This document shows, piece by piece, positions 20,159 through 35,100 of a DNA stretch of 64,000 nucleotides. The stretch is from Linnemannia elongata (lineage: Eukaryota; Mortierellomycota; Mortierellomycetes; Mortierellales; Mortierellaceae). The notes beneath the pieces are model-generated. The model saw only the letters and a list, made by a program, of their open reading frames with translations, was not told the DNA's origin and did not search any database. Location of the stretch: positions 372,001 through 436,000 of the forward strand of contig JAXBDG010000002.1 of the NCBI GenBank assembly GCA_036320915.1, given 5' to 3'. Numbering within the stretch: the stretch's first letter is position 1; the number at the start of each line of letters is the position of its first letter. The translations under genes and the position numbers were made by a program.

Positions 20159-23100
20159 TTACAGCTCGTTAGGGATCTTCTTGCCGCCGTTCTTCTTGTT
20201 CTTGTGGAACTTGGGCTATAAGTACACGAAAACAGCAAGTTCAGGTATCAGTAAAGGATCGATCAACCACTGCATCGAGAACACATTCAAGTGACAAAAC
20301 AAAATTATAGACAAAGTACCTTCACAAGGTTGCGGACGTCCTGTTCCTTCTGGAACTTGTTGCCGATCTTGGCTCCGACCGCTGGACCGTCCATGACGTT
20401 CTTGGCCTTGACCTTCTTGACCTTACCACGATCGTACTCAACATCATAGGCATCAGGACGGTGGTGCTTGGGCTTCAATGTCCGCAAAACTTCCTCACGC
20501 GCCTTGGTCAACGCATAGCTTGGTTCCTCCCATGTTGAAACCTTGCTGCCTAGCATGTGCTTCTGTTCTCCCAAAATGGCCTCCTTGACCTCAGCGCTCT
20601 TGAACTCAGATTCGCGCTCAATCAATGCCTGAAGTTTTTCGCGCTTGGAGGTCGAAGCCTCGTTGTGTGTCACAATGATGGCCTGGGTGGTTGGTTTGGG
20701 CTTGACAGTCCATCCGTCCTGCTCAGCATCCTCCTTCGAAGACTCGGCATTCTGCTCATCCTCCCGATCCTTGTACTCCTTCTTTGGCTTCTGCTCCATC
20801 AACATGAGCTGACGGTCGTCGGCAGAAGGAGATTTCATAGCACCCTCAGTCACCTTCCAGTCATTGTGTCTCGCAGTGGGGATCGTAATCGATGAGGGCT
20901 TGGCGACGACAGACTTGGGGGTGGGGATGAGATCCAGATCGGCCAGGGGACTCTTGTTCTTGGAAGCAACCGAACCGGCGCTGGGAACGGGCACGCCAAA
21001 GATAGCCTTTGTTGGTACAACGGCGGCGGCGGAAGATGCCGATGAGATGGCAAACTCGTAATCGTTCAAAGAGGCGATAGGGTTTGATCCATTCAGCTTC
21101 GCTAGCTTCTTGGCTCTCTTCCTCTCCTTCTTCAACCGGATTCTCTCCTCCTTGGACAGTTCCTGCATGTTGACAGGGGTAGCAGACTCATCCGTCTTGA
21201 TACGCTTCTTGACGTCAGCCTCGCCATCATCAGCCAGCAGCGACCGCTTGGCGAGGTTGGGTGTGACCTTGATTCCGTTTGCTGCGCCATTGACCTTGAT
21301 TCCGTTGGTATCGACCTTGGGACGCTTGAGACCCATGGCTGAACGATCCACCTTGGCTCCAACCTCATCGTCATCCAATCTTGGTCGCTTGATCTGAGCA
21401 GACACCGCCTTGGCTCCGTTCACCATGCCATTGACCTTGACTCCATTGGCTGATGGCGACTTCATAGATCCCTTCTTGTCCAGGGTATAGAAGAGCATGT
21501 ATGCGTTCTGGCTGAGAACGGTGTTCAGACTGACAACACCCACCTATTGTTTGGCAAAATAATAATGCCGTTAATTAATTTGTTTCAGGTCTGTAAGGAC
21601 ATAGTAAACATGTTCCTGAAAACAAGACTTACGTGAGAATCGTTCATAGAGTACCAGAGGCCGTTGGAACTCTTGACGTAACAATAGTAGTGTCCGCTGT
21701 GGCATGATCCACCGGCGTGGACAAGGACGGCGTACAGGCTGTAGTTGAGGTCGCCGTGATCCTTGTTCTTGCTCATGAATGAGTTTAGCGACAGTGTAGG
21801 CTCGAAACGGACGTGTCTATTGATCTTTTGGCCGGTGAAGGTGAATCTCTTGAGATGGATACTGAGGATGTTGGGGGCATCGTAAATGGTCATCTGCTTC
21901 TTGGCATCGACAAGGATCTTGCACCTAAGTTATACATAGTCAATGTAGCTTGTGGTCAGAACTGACCATCTTGGTCATCCCATCCATAATAGTGCTAGCC
22001 CTCAGTTCCAGATTAAAGGTTCCTGAACTTACTTCTCGCACTTGTACTGGTTGCCCTTGCTGAGGATTTCTGGGGTGGTATAATCACGGAATGCCTTCTG
22101 CACGCTGTCGGCGCCCTTGATGTCCAAGCTGACATCCAGATATGTCTCAAAGGTATTAGATTCGTGGCCGCAGCGCAAGCACTTGACCTGACTTTGAAAG
22201 TATCCTCCAAAGATCTGGTGAACTACTGTTGTCTCCTTGATCCGATCGTCCAATTTGCTAGCGTTTATAAGATTAGAGAGTGTGAGTGAGAAAGGCCAAG
22301 CTGGAAGAACGAACGAGACCATAGATACCGACGTAATACTTTTCATGGCAATCAGGTTATACCTGTCATATCCAAGGAGACAGCTTCTTTGCAGAGCATC
22401 GACCAGGTATCTCGCAAATTCGTGGGAATCCTCTTGACGGCCAATCCTGAACTGCTTTGCAATATCTAATTGAGGAAGTGATCGCGGGATTGACATGTTT
22501 GATGAGTATTTTGAGTACATTTCCCCCTATTTTGGTATCCGGTTTACGCTAAATAAAAAGCTTGTTGATTCGCACTTACTCCTGAGACGTCCAACGATGG
22601 CTTTTGGAGAGATAGCCTCGCTCATTTGACGTGTGAAGCAGCGGCCGACGTGAGTCTCGAGTAAACACATCATACAAAAGTTTGTTGTTTTGCCTATTGT
22701 TTTTCAAGACAAAGTGTTCAGTTAGTTTCTGATAGTTTCTGACCTCATATGGATAAATAAGCCCACAATTAATGAGAGCGACAAAAAACAGTTACAAAAT
22801 CGAGAAAGATGACTTACAAGAGTTGCTGTGGTGGCCGGAAAGGAGGTAGTTGGCGAGGGGTGCGGTGTAGGTGAGGCATTGGAGGACAGAGTTCAGGAAG
22901 CAGGTGTTGCCGAGATTGTTGAGTCCAGGGCCGATGGGGCGAGGCTGTGGCCAGTTTACATGGACCTTTTCCTTGCTGAAAAGGATCGTTGCAGGCAAAC
23001 GGAACCCATTGCGATCCTCGGTAGCCTTGGACGCTGAAGCAGAACTGTTTCCGGAGTAAGGAACCATAGTAGCTGAAGGAGCAAACTTGGTTGGTCCGTC

Positions 23101-23253
23101 AGTGGCCAAGGGTGCGTTGACGGGTCTATACTTCTTCTTGAGACGCTCCTGCTTGAAGTCGAGGCGGGTGGACTCTTTGAATTGGATTCTGCGGGCGTGG
23201 AATGCAGAGTTGCTCTTTTTCAAGAGCTGTGAGTCGACGGTAATGGAAACCAT
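20159..23253 (-). CDS. USP36: ubiquitin carboxyl-terminal hydrolase, USP36/42-like
   Basis: Exons read 23253-22818, 22693-22580, 22465-22363, 22257-22033, 21924-21633, 21543-20320 and 20215-20159, giving 816 residues. The catalytic domain has the Cys box [17 protein letters not shown] (nucleophile C118), [31 protein letters not shown], a Cys4 zinc site (CLRCGHES and YKCEKCK), and the His box [13 protein letters not shown] with WYSMNDSHV supplying the Asp. All catalytic residues are present, so it should be an active cysteine protease that removes ubiquitin. The C-terminal half is Lys/Ser/Glu-rich and ends in the very basic [17 protein letters not shown]. This suits the nucleolar USP36/Ubp10 group that acts on ribosome-biogenesis and histone substrates. 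The subgroup is inferred from domain similarity and the basic tail. Confidence 0.85.
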
Positions 23254-26200
23254 TGTCGACGGTTAGAGAAAGGAGATTAGCAAACTTAAGGAAAAGTTGA
23301 AAGTGATTCAAAAAGTACAGTAAAGAGGGGATGGAATGTGAGGGGAAGAAAAAATGGGTGCTGGCTGATGAGAGGAAGGGTGAGTGCTGGCTGGGTAGTA
23401 GTAATATACAAGAGAACGGGAGAGAGGAGGAAGTGAAAGGAAGAGAAAAGAGAGGGAGGAAGTCAGCACTTGAACAGTAAAGAAGAGATGCCAGCAAAAG
23501 GGAGAGAGGCAGGGGTGGATGGGTTAGAGAACAAAGAACGAACGAAGTTTCATATACACAAAAAAAAAATGCCTCCCAAAGTCCCAATTGATTGAAAAAT
23601 AAAAATATGTGACTGGGTATTACTCGGTACCCTTAATGAACAACCTCCGTCCCTGAGCGCCACTAAAACAGCATTCTCCGAGACCGATTACGGGGGTACA
23701 ACTACTGACACCGCACTCCACACTGATTTGATGCATTGTTCAACCCAATCGAGAAAGTGGTGCGTGCCTGGATCGACGAACGAAAGAATGATCATAGCCC
23801 TCGGGAAACTGAGCCCTGGCTGGATACCTCAATGGCAACAAATCATAGATAATGGCAAGGTCACACAAAGATAGCAATGCTGCATAAACTCCATTGCCTC
23901 AACAGGCACACAAACATGAAGAAGCAACACAATCATGCGCATTTTTTCGGTTCTTCTCGTCTTGCCTGCGTTTACTTCGGTTGCTCCTCCCCTTGTCGTC
24001 TGTATGCATGCATATATTTTTGCGCCCGAGCTTTGAGTCGATCGCCTTGCCTCTCTCATTCCCTTTGACCTCAGTTTGATGTAAGATGGACCCCCTTAGA
24101 ACTACATCATAAACCTCTCCTCTTTTATCAAACAGAGCTTTCTCTGAGCATGCGACAGCTTTCAGGTTTTCGCAAAACAAGTGACAATGACGCACACAGG
24201 CTCAAAAGCGCTCAAAAAAAAGGTATAGTAGGATAACCCCTGTATTTTTTCAATCGAGGGTTGATTTCCACACCAAAGGGGGTGCCAAAGTTTCAACGAC
24301 AACAACGTGCTCATGTCTTACTGCGAACAGCATTTTTTGACCATGCAGCCAGCATGAATATAGTCTTATAACTTCTCACGGCCCTTTTCGTTTTTTATTC
24401 TTTTGCGCACTACCCAACATTTGCTATCTTTTCGTTCAAACTAAAAAAAAATAAAAAAAATAAAAAATAGAGAGGCGATGGCCTTTTTCTCCGAGGTCAA
24501 CGATTTTTGAAGGGCGAGTAGGAGTGGTTATTAAATGGCACAGTTGTTGAAAAGTCCTGTTCATTCGGCCTTTACTCAGTCCCCTATTCTATGAGGAATT
24601 TCAAGAAGCGACGAAAGGAATGACCGAGGGCTGACAAAGAAGGTTCGAAGGATGACAAGAAGCGAAAAGTAACAAAAAAAAGCGATGGAAAGAGAAAAGT
24701 GGAGGGTGATGATCGAAAGAGTGAGAAGGAAGGGTTACGAAAGTGAGGAAAGTAGAAGAAGGGAAGAAGGACGAGTGGTAAGTAGTAAGATAATGAGTGG
24801 TATGCTTGTGTGACCATGAATAGCTGTTGCGAGTGATCGCTGAGGAGGATTAAAGGATTGAAAATAGAGGGAACTCATTCACTCAGTTATTCACTACGAT
24901 CGAGTGGAGTAGACTTGAATGGGCGAAGGAAGGAAGGAATGGGCAGAGAAGAAAAAGGGAGGGAAGGGAGAAAAGACGATGAAAGGAGAGAGTGGAAGGG
25001 AGCGAGAGCGAAAAGAGGGGGGATGACTCCGATGGCAACCTTGTACCTTGTGATCTTTTTTTTTTTTTTTTTTTTTACGCTTTTCCCTCCAAAACTAAAA
25101 GAGGCGCAGGTGTGTGGACATGCTCTGTCCCTCTCTATCCCTCTCTTAATAAACAAAAGGTCCGCCCATCCTATCCTGTGCTCTTTCTTTGCCGTCTTCC
25201 CTCCATTTTTTTTTTTTTTTTTTTTTTATTTTTTTTTTGGTACAGTGAACAAGGCATTCTAATTGTGCCAAGTCTGGATACATGTTCCTCCTCCTTTCTC
25301 CTCGGCGACCTGTAATGTCCCTTTCCTCATTCCCTCCCTTTTCTGTATCTGAATCTGTATCGCTTTGCAACATTGCATAAGCCCTCACAGACGAAAGAAG
25401 ATGGAAAGGCGCGCCAACTATATCACACTCAACGTACACGACTTCGCAGAGGAGGAGTAGAATACTGGAACTAGATCCCGGCCTTCGTTTTTTTTTTCTC
25501 CTCGGAAGCATCCAAGGGCAACCACAGATAGGAGTATCGTACCACTCTCTGTACCTTTTTATTCTTCCTTTTTTTGGCATCTCTTTTCTTTACCTTTGCA
25601 CAATGCGTGCTATGTAGATAGTGTCATTAGAGTAAAGTGATACAGAAGAAACACAGGCATTCACAAACACCAGACCCCATGCAGCAACAACATCAACAAC
25701 AGCATGGCACATTTATATGAAAGAGCCGATGGCAAATTACACTAAACATCGACAGCAAAGAGAAACCAAAAAAAACGAGTGACACATTGGTGGGACGAAC
25801 TGAAAAGCCAAGCAGAGATGATGTTGTTGGCAGTGTCTGGTTTTATTAGCGATGAGGATCACACGCTCTCCTTCTTCATGAAAAGGAGCTGATATTGTTG
25901 TTGTTTTGTTGTTTGTTGTTTGTTTTTATTGTTGTTGTTGATGATGTTGACAATGTTGCTTCGTTTGTGCATGTTCAGTCTAATCGAATCGATATGAATG
26001 TGAAAAAGAAAGGCAAACAAGCAAAGAACAAGCAAGGAAGCAGCAACCAACAACAGAGTTTTCTTTGCCCCTGAAAAAGAAAAAAAATCAAGCAAATGAG
26101 AAACAACTATTCACATATCATCCCCATGTGCCCTAACAGAGGAATAAGAACAAGAGGTGTCAATGAGAGAGGGCGAGAGAGAGAGAGAACGAGCCAGCGA

Positions 26201-27393
26201 GGCCCTGTTATTCCAACGCCATCGACCATTATATTGTATTGTATCGATTGACATGCGTGAATGAGTGTCCATCATGTCTGCATTGATACAACAACATCAA
26301 TATTCTATGCCTGTGGATGTGAAGAGTGTATTGTACCATGTGTCTGGCCTCAGTTGTTTTGACTGTAGGGCTGTAAGTAGCCCTTGTTTTTCATGAGTGG
26401 ATGAGTGGCGGTGGTGGTGGTGGTTGCTTACCTTCCCTGGCTTTTTCGTTTATATCCAATGGCCAATGCATATATATAACAGCGATTGAATAGAGAGCGA
26501 CATAGATGTATGTACGGTGCCCCTTTCTCGTTCTCTCCTGTTTTGTATGTATCCTTCGCCCGTGTCTGTCTGCCCTTCAATTGCCACGCACACGCGGCTC
26601 GATGCAGTTGTTGATATCGCTCAGTCCACCCGCACCCACACTCATCCATCCACAACCCACATAACATACATACACTAGTCAAAGTATCCTTTTCCCATTC
26701 TTTTTTACGAGCTCTTTGCTCTTCTGCCCTTCTTCTTCTTCTTCCCCCTTTTCCCTTTTCCTTCTCTTCCCTTCCCCTCTCCATTTCTCCTTTCTTGACT
26801 GACTTTCTCCCCACTTCCTTCCTCCTTTTCTCTTCCCTTTGTCTTCACAACCAACGATTATAATCTTTTTCTCACCCGTCTGCTTTTGTTCTTTTTGTCT
26901 TTGTTCTTGCACATACCCTTTCTCCTTTCCTTTGTTATCTTTTGTATTCTCTTCCTTTCGCACCTCGTACATAGTCCTCGCCTTCTCATTACCTACACTT
27001 GTTCTTCTGCACTTCGCTCTCACTCTCTCACTCTCTCTCATTCCTAATCGCATTCTCTCCTTTTTACCCACTGTACTATTTACTCTGTTTTTCTTCGCCA
27101 TCCACTACCCCTATTGTACATTCACTCCACGTCGTTATACCATACTTCCCACTCTCGCCCACATTGTGCCTCATTGTCGACCTCAGTCCTCCCTCCGATA
27201 AGCTCATACTCCCAGACGTGACTTTTTTTGTTCCCTGTGCCTGGCTCTCACTTTTTTCGCCAGCCCTGTCAGAGCACACTTCTCACCCCACGCATACACA
27301 CGCATACACACGCAAACACATACCAACTCCCATCCCTGCCTCTCTTCCTCCATACCTCGGCGCCAAACTGCACCCACCAACCCATCGAATACG
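23254..27393. other. long intergenic stretch without a supported gene
   Basis: From the deubiquitinase ATG to about 23550 the plus strand is GA-rich, a CT-rich leader on the minus strand. Beyond that I found no frame with protein-like composition or matching splice signals. The stretch contains T22 at about 25055-25076, long T-rich runs at 25207-25238, GTT/ATG repeats near 25890-25950, and from about 26690 a CT-rich region leading into the kinase gene. Open frames of 100-240 codons here are pyrimidine- or purine-biased and lack recognisable domains. Confidence 0.5.
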
Positions 27394-30300
27394 ATGTCGT
27401 CTACATCCACACGAGTGGGCAATATTGTACAGTACCCCTCCCTTCCCTTCCCACACTTTTTTACACTGCAAAGCGTACTTCAACTTTAGCCCAGTCAACA
27501 ACGAAACCATAAGAATGAGCCCTGACCCCATGGCTCTTGCTCTCTTTTTATGCCTCTGTCGCACTTTTGATATACGTGATCTAGATGCTCGGAAACTGCA
27601 TAGGCAAAGGTGCCTTTGGATCTGTATGGCGTGGACTGCAAGACACAGGGACCACTGTCGCAGTCAAGCAAATCAATCTCTCGGACATTCCTTCGGCCGA
27701 GCTGGATAATATCATGGTGCGTATGTATGAGATAAAACAATAACAACGACAACAACAACCAAAAAAGGAACTCCATTGCAATTGATGTTGTTATGTTATA
27801 CTTTTCTTGCTACGCCCCTGATGATGACAAATGAAATCCTGTCTCCCTTCGCACTAACTCATGGCTGTGTATTGCTTCGCCTACCTGGCAACTAACTTGT
27901 TTCCTTTCTCTTATTTCCTCGATCTGGCTGCTGCACTGGTCGCCTTACAGATGGAGATTGACCTGCTCAAGAAGCTGAACGTGAGTAGAATGAAAATGCA
28001 CATCTTTTTGTCTTGGTGTTCAATGACAAACAAAATGCCGAGGATGATATTCGACATAATAGTCCCTTTTTTCGACTGACCCTTTTTTCCATTTAAAACA
28101 TTTGCATGTGGCTCGAATAGCACGCCAACATTGTCAAGTACTATGGATTCGAGAAGACAACAGAATACCTTAACATCATCCTCGAGTATGTGTTCTCCTT
28201 TCTTACCCTCTCCTCCTCTCCTTTGCACTTCACTCTGACCATTCCAAGAACCAGACTGGCAATGATCACCTTTGCATAAAATTTTGTTTCACAGCCAAAC
28301 TGTACCTGAACCGAACACCCGGATCGAAACACTAGGAATGAAACACTACCACTCATTCTCAATCACTCAACTCGCGTCCCTCCTTCACTCCACTCTTGCC
28401 CTGACCACCATTCTGTAGATTCTGCGAAAACGGATCTCTGAGCAGTCTTTGCAAGAACTTTGGAAAGCTACCAGAGCACCTTGGAGCAACATACATCACC
28501 CAGGTCCTCGATGGACTCATCTATCTGCACGACCAGGGTGTCATCCATCGGGACATCAAGGGTGCTAACATTCTCGCCACCAAAGAAGGCGTCGTCAAAC
28601 TCGCCGACTTTGGAGTCGCGACCCTCTCGAACGACGTTGGCGACATGTCTGTTGCAGGAACACCTTACTGGAGTAAAGTATCTCTTTCTTTCCGTGCTGC
28701 TCATTTCATTTTTTGGACCCCGTTTCTCGTTGCAGTGCCCAAACTGCAAGAAAGTAGCCGGCAACTAACTGGAAGCACGGCTATCTTCGCTGTCTCTTTT
28801 TTCATGTGCTATCTCAATAGTGGCGCCCGAAATCATTGAGCTCTCAGGGGCTACGACTGCTTCAGATATATGGTACGAAAACCACACATTATGATTTTTC
28901 CTTTGTTTGGATGGTGAGCATTTTTTCCACCCTTTAAACCTTCAGTTATATCTGAGCATTCTCCATGAAGTGAATGCAAGGGCAAACCTAACAAAGAGAG
29001 AAAACAAGGGTGTTGGATACACCCCTCATCTACGATGGTCAACTATTATTGCTACTGACATGGTGAAACGCAATCATTCTCACTAAACAGCTCAAACCAT
29101 CTTTACCCTTGCCACTTTCTATATGTGCTATAGGAGTGTCGGATGCACAGTTATAGAGCTCTTGGATGGCAAACCACCCTACCATGATTTACCTCCAATG
29201 GGGGCCCTCTACCGTATTGTGCAAGACGATCATCCGCCAATCCCCGAGAGTGTCTCAGCAGTAAGAGCAAAAAATATGAACAGGAGGGAGTGGTTTACAT
29301 TTCGCAGGGGGTGAAAAGGGTCCAAGTGGGATCATGAATGGTAACAAAGGGGGAGGAGAGGCAACACCATGAAGTTGTTCATTGCAGTAACACCGACTTT
29401 TATACGTTTCCTAATCCATAATAGATTGTGCGGGACTTCTTGATGCAGTGCTTCCAGAAGGACTGCAACCTTCGAGTTTCGGCCAAGAAACTGTCCAAAC
29501 ATCCATGGATCCAGATGTCGAGGAAAAAGGCAACAGGAAGTCAACGGAGCCGAGAGAAGGCGGTTCCAGCCTATGAGGAGGCTGTCGAGAGTGTTCGGCA
29601 GTGGAATGAGGCACTCAAAGGATCTTCAAATCGCAACTCGGGCAGGATGCGCAGGATGACAAACGATAAAGGTAAATCGACGGCACTATGTAGTGGTCGA
29701 CCGTTTTTCCTTCGTCCCGCGCTGGTTCACATCAGCAGGTCCTTTTTGTTCATGCGGGACTAATTATTCCCGCTCCCCCTTTTTTCATCCATCGCCGTTT
29801 ACTCACCTGCATACACACAACGCAATTGTTTGTTCTTCTACTTTTTATCTACTCGTTCTTAGCAGGGCGGTCATGGGAGCATGGAGTTCCAGCAATCACG
29901 GAAAATTATCATGCACCCAGACCCCAAGTCAGGGACATCTTTTCGGCATCAGCGGCCGCAGCAGGAGCAGTAGCAATTGCCAGTAGTGGTCTTCGCCCAT
30001 TTCCGGAACGCCCTCCTGTCGCCATCTCACCGCCTCATTTCCACCTTCCCTCAAACAACAGTGCACTCAACAGCAAAGCCATTGCCCACAACAACGCCTC
30101 CACCAACAAGAATGTGCAAAACTACGAGGAGAGCAGCTTTGATAACAATTGGGATGACGATTTCGCAGATGGAGCTCTGTCATTTCAAATTGCCGCCCAA
30201 GGGTGGTTTCGTGATCAGGAGGACGAGGTGTCAAAGACCATTCGAGCGATACCGCCAACTGCCGCTGGTCGTCAACAGCCGTACGTAGTTCAAGCAGAAT

Positions 30301-32093
30301 CGCCTGACGAGAGCGATATGTATGACGAAGACTTTGAGGATAACTCGCAAGACCTCCGTCTCAAGATCAAGATGATGGCTATGGAGGTACAAACTCTGGC
30401 CCTGTGAATTCCTATACCGCCCTTTAGTGCCTTTCAAGAACGCTTAGTTGACCTTTGCTCTCGCTTTATTTTTGGCACATCTACTAGAAAAAGAGGCGGC
30501 AAGCAGGGTCAAGGCAAGCTGACGGTTCGCTAAAGGCCAGTGGCTCACTTGCTGCGAGGTCCAAGGCCGCCGGACCTCATGTTCCTATCGACCTTGTCCG
30601 TTCAAGATCTGCCCCTGGCCAACTTGTTTTGGTCCCACCTATGCGGACAAGCAACATTCACAACTATCGTGAAGAGGAAGAGGAGGACTTTTCAGATCTC
30701 TTCGAGGGTCCTGGTAAGTTTTGTTTTTGTTGAGCTACTCATATGCTAGAACGAAGTAACTGAGCTCACTCACTTTGGACCGAAACTCTTACTTGTCTGT
30801 TGTAGAGAGCCAAGGTGATGCGTATCAGGATGAGGGTCTCACGCTTCAGTCAAGGTTGTCAAACCACAGCTGGGTAAGTTATTTCCGGCTGGGCAACGCC
30901 TATACAAACAAGTCGGATAACTTTGGCTGACATACCATCCTGTTTTCTTGTCTATCTTAGTTCGGGAACGACGCTGGATCTGACGAGGAAGATCCATTCG
31001 CTGAAGTGGACGAAAGTTTCGACGAGATTGGTGAGTGCATTTTCTATTCGACTTTGGTATATTCAGGACATAACAACCGTGACGTTTACACCATTGAGCT
31101 CACATCGCATTCTTTCTTTCGCTTCATTAGACATGGAGGCAAACATTGCGCGTGAAAAATACACACGGATATGCGCAAACATTGCGGAGCAGTTCCGGCT
31201 TCTCGAGAACCAAAAGAACAAGCGTTCAGAGAAAGAGCTGGAAATCATTTGTGATCGACTGGTAAAAGCAATGTCGCCGCACAATCATGAATTTGATCCG
31301 CAATATAATTTTTCGATCTGGATATGCATGCTAATATATGAACCCTTTTCTCGTGATAGATGGTCTTGCTGGCCGAGAACCCGGATGCGCGAGGACCTAT
31401 GATGGCTAACCATGGAGCAATCCCTCTGCTGGATCTGATCGAGAACAGCAAACAGCCAAACCTTGTCCTCAAACTTCTCAACATCCTCAACATGGTACGC
31501 AGACTTGCAGTATTTAGCGGCGTTGCGACACAGCAATAATTTGCACTGGCGACCCATCTAACTAACATCTGTTCCTTATTATATGAATTAGGTGATTCGA
31601 AATGACTTTGCGCTGCAAGAAAACTTGTGCCTCGTTGGCGCGATCCCAGTTCTGATCAAGTACACGTCCAAGCGATACGTCAAGGAGATCCAACTCGCTG
31701 CCGCCCTCTTTATCCAACAAATTTGCCACACCAACTCTCTCACCCTCCAAATGTTCATTTCTTGCCGAGGTTTGAGCGTCTTGATCGAGTTTCTACAGGG
31801 CAACTACATGACACAAAGAGAGCTTGTTGGGATCGCGATCAATGGTATCCATAGTGTCTTTAAACTGCAGAGTTTGACGCCCCGAAACGACTTTTGTCGA
31901 TTGTTGGCGAAACAGGGGTTGTTGGATCCCTTGTCAGCGACATTGTATAGTACTCTGAGGGACCCTCAGGGGGCAGCCTATACGGATAAGATTGTTCAGG
32001 TCTTGTTGATCTTTTCTCAGGGCGATTCGCCAGTCAAGGAACTTTTGGCTACCAGACAAATTGTGCACCGTAAGTTGCCCTGGCCTTTGAATC

Positions 32094-32124
<31 letters not shown>

Positions 32125-35100
32125 TGCAGTATTCCAAACTCCTTACTGACGACATGACCTTTAAATTGACAATAGGCATGCTGAGTTCGTTGCAGAACTT
32201 GACCCCGAGTTTGTGCGTGATGATGCTAAAGTGCATCAAAAACATCTCTATGAACTCCAATACGCTGGACGTGTTGCAAAACGCGAGTGCCATCAACACT
32301 CTTGTCCAAGTCCTTGGAGAGCGCACCAATACTTTTGACACCGTAAGTACCATTTCTTTGTTTTCGAACAGCGAAAATGTTTTCTCAGGTTTGAGATGCC
32401 ATCTTAATCGCATTTACAACCTATTTCTTCCACTTCATTAGAGAGAATACCAGGATGTATGTAACCATGTCTTAACGACACTGTTTAACCTTTGCAGGAT
32501 CAACAAGGCTCGCCAGGAAGAAGCAGCACAAGCAGGATTGATCCCTCACCTTCAACAAATTGCCGAGTCGAGCTCACCCCTCAAACAGTTTGCGCTTCCC
32601 ATCCTGTGCGACATGGCCCATGCAGGTCGCGCATGCCGGAACAGTCTCTGGCACAATGACTGTTTGCCAGTTTATCTTCGCTTGTTCAAGGATCCTCATT
32701 GGCAGGTCAATGCCATGGATGCCGTTCTTGTCTGGTAAGTGATGAAGTTGGTGAGCTCACTTAGTCCGTTGTCTTTCTTGGGTAGAAGATTGATGACCCT
32801 AACACGATTTATTATTTTGAATATGAAATATCGTGTAGGCTTCAGGATGAGACGGCGGACGTGGAGCAAATCCTCCTCCAACAAACATCTCTCGATCTCT
32901 TTGTCAAGGCCTTCCTCACCGCCAAAGCCAACTCGTTCGAAAACATCCTGGAACCCCTCTACAAGATTGTCCGTTTCTCACCCTCGATCGCCCGCGGGAT
33001 CGCAGTCCCACAACTTTTCAACAGACTCTTGGACAGACTTGCTCACCCCAAGGCTGTCGTTCGGTCGAACTTGTTGCGTATCCTGAGAGCCATTTTTGAA
33101 GTCCACCCTGAACGACTTCAGATTGTGGCCAAGTACGGGATCGCTCAACAGGTTGCTAGGATCGCAGCGGAGGATAATGCGGTGTTGGTCAAGGAGTTGG
33201 CCAAGGAGATTTTGGATGTCTTTGAGGAGAGTGATTCGGAGGGGTCTTTGAGTAGTAAGGGCGATGGGGATGATGAGGATGATGATGAAGACGATGAGGT
33301 GTTCAGTGTGAGCTTTTCACGGAACCAGGGGCCCAATCATTCCTACGACTCGACTGGTGGGCTCTTTGCGGCCGGGAAAGGTTTCAAGGTTGGAGCGGTT
33401 CCTAGAGCTTTGGCGTCGACTGCAGCGGCAACAACAGCTTCATCACGAAGGCTAAGGGATATTACGACTTCGGAGTTGATGCCGGATGATCTGGATCCCA
33501 ACAAACGGACACCGTCACAGCGATACCCTCAGGACGGACGGTTCAAGGGTCGGTCACCAACGTTCCAGCACGATGTTGAGGATCTGTTCCAAAAGGATGT
33601 TGATAACCTCAATATCAAGGAAATAAGTGGGCGTGTTCTCCGTGGCGGTGACGATGGTGGCGCATCTGCGAGCACGCCCAAGGGGATTGTTCGGTCTCGT
33701 CCACAACTTGTTCAGGACAGCGATGACGATTTGCGGGCGAGCAGCCCCGGATCTGAGGATGACCATTTTTTCACGACTCGCCTATTACCCGACAGTGCTT
33801 CTGAGAACACAAGAGGAGGCCCTTCTTCCCTGGGAAAAACCAAAATCACCGCAGCGACCTCAATACCACCAACCACAACAACCACAGTCCGTATGACAGC
33901 ATCAACATTCTTTCCACCCGACACCAACCAACACGCCCACCAGAAGCTCCAGGCGGCATTGGCCAAGGAACCCACTAAGACCGTCCGAGTCGGATCAAGA
34001 CGTCAATACGGTCATCAGAAGAGCCGGAGTTTGGGCGAGATTTTGGAGTCGTATGTGGCTGAGGGCAAGGAGCAGAGCCATCGGTTGTTGGATGGGTTGA
34101 GAACTGAGGATCTTTCGGAGAGCATGATTTTGAGGCGTGAGATGCCCAAGATTCGGTTGGATCTGTTGGACTTGGATCATGTTCCGTTCAGGGTCCAGCA
34201 GGGTCTTGTTCATTATGAGAGTGAGGAGGATGCGATGGACAAGGGAGATGGGGAGGATTCTGGAAGTGACGGAAGTCAGGACCTCGAGGAGGAGAGGAGT
34301 GAGAGTGAGAGTGGCAGTGAGGAGGAGGAAGAAGCTGAAGACGGCAGTGAGGAAGTGGAAGACGACGACGAGGTGGGGGATCAATTGGAGGTAGGAGCTC
34401 TCTCGACAATATCTCTGCAGCAGATGTCCCCAAGTCCCGACCCAGTCGTCTACGGCGCAGTAACCACCACCACCTCCTCCAAAGAACTCGCCAAGATCCT
34501 ACAAGACTACCAGCAAGGAACCCCTTCCCCCAGGCGACGATCCTCTCGTGACTCTTATTCCTCCTATCAGCAAGAGCACCATCAGGTCGAACAGCAACAA
34601 CAGCGGAGTAGTCCACCTAGTCGCAGCGGCAGTGGCAGCAATTCGAGTGACCCCACGATCCGCATTCGAGGACCTGTCTTTGCACCCGGCGGCGCTTTGC
34701 CAGCAAGTGGACGACGGGCAAGTCAAGATTCTTTGGTGAATATCCCGTCAGTGCCTTCGTTCTCGGCGATCGCCTCGCCTGCTGCTCATGCTGGAGGGTG
34801 GAATCGACGACTCCTTGATAGCATCGGAACTGTGGGACAGGATGAGGACGATGATGAGGATGTGAGTGTGAAGCTGATGCCTATGAGTCGGCGCCCACCT
34901 CCTCCTCCTCCTCAAACGGCGGTACCAATAGTCCCCTTCGCCGCATCATCTGGGCCACCTGGTCTACAACTTGCCGCGAGCCAGACCTACGACGCCGAGC
35001 TCGATTTCAGCGACAGCGACGATGATGATGAGGACCAGGAAGAGGTTGCTGGAGTCGGGGGCAGTCACAGGAACGGCAACGGCAATGCCAACGGCTACCA

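Noticed and set aside
26999..27709. 236-codon open frame before the kinase gene
   Set aside because: It runs through CT-rich leader and crosses the first kinase exons out of frame.
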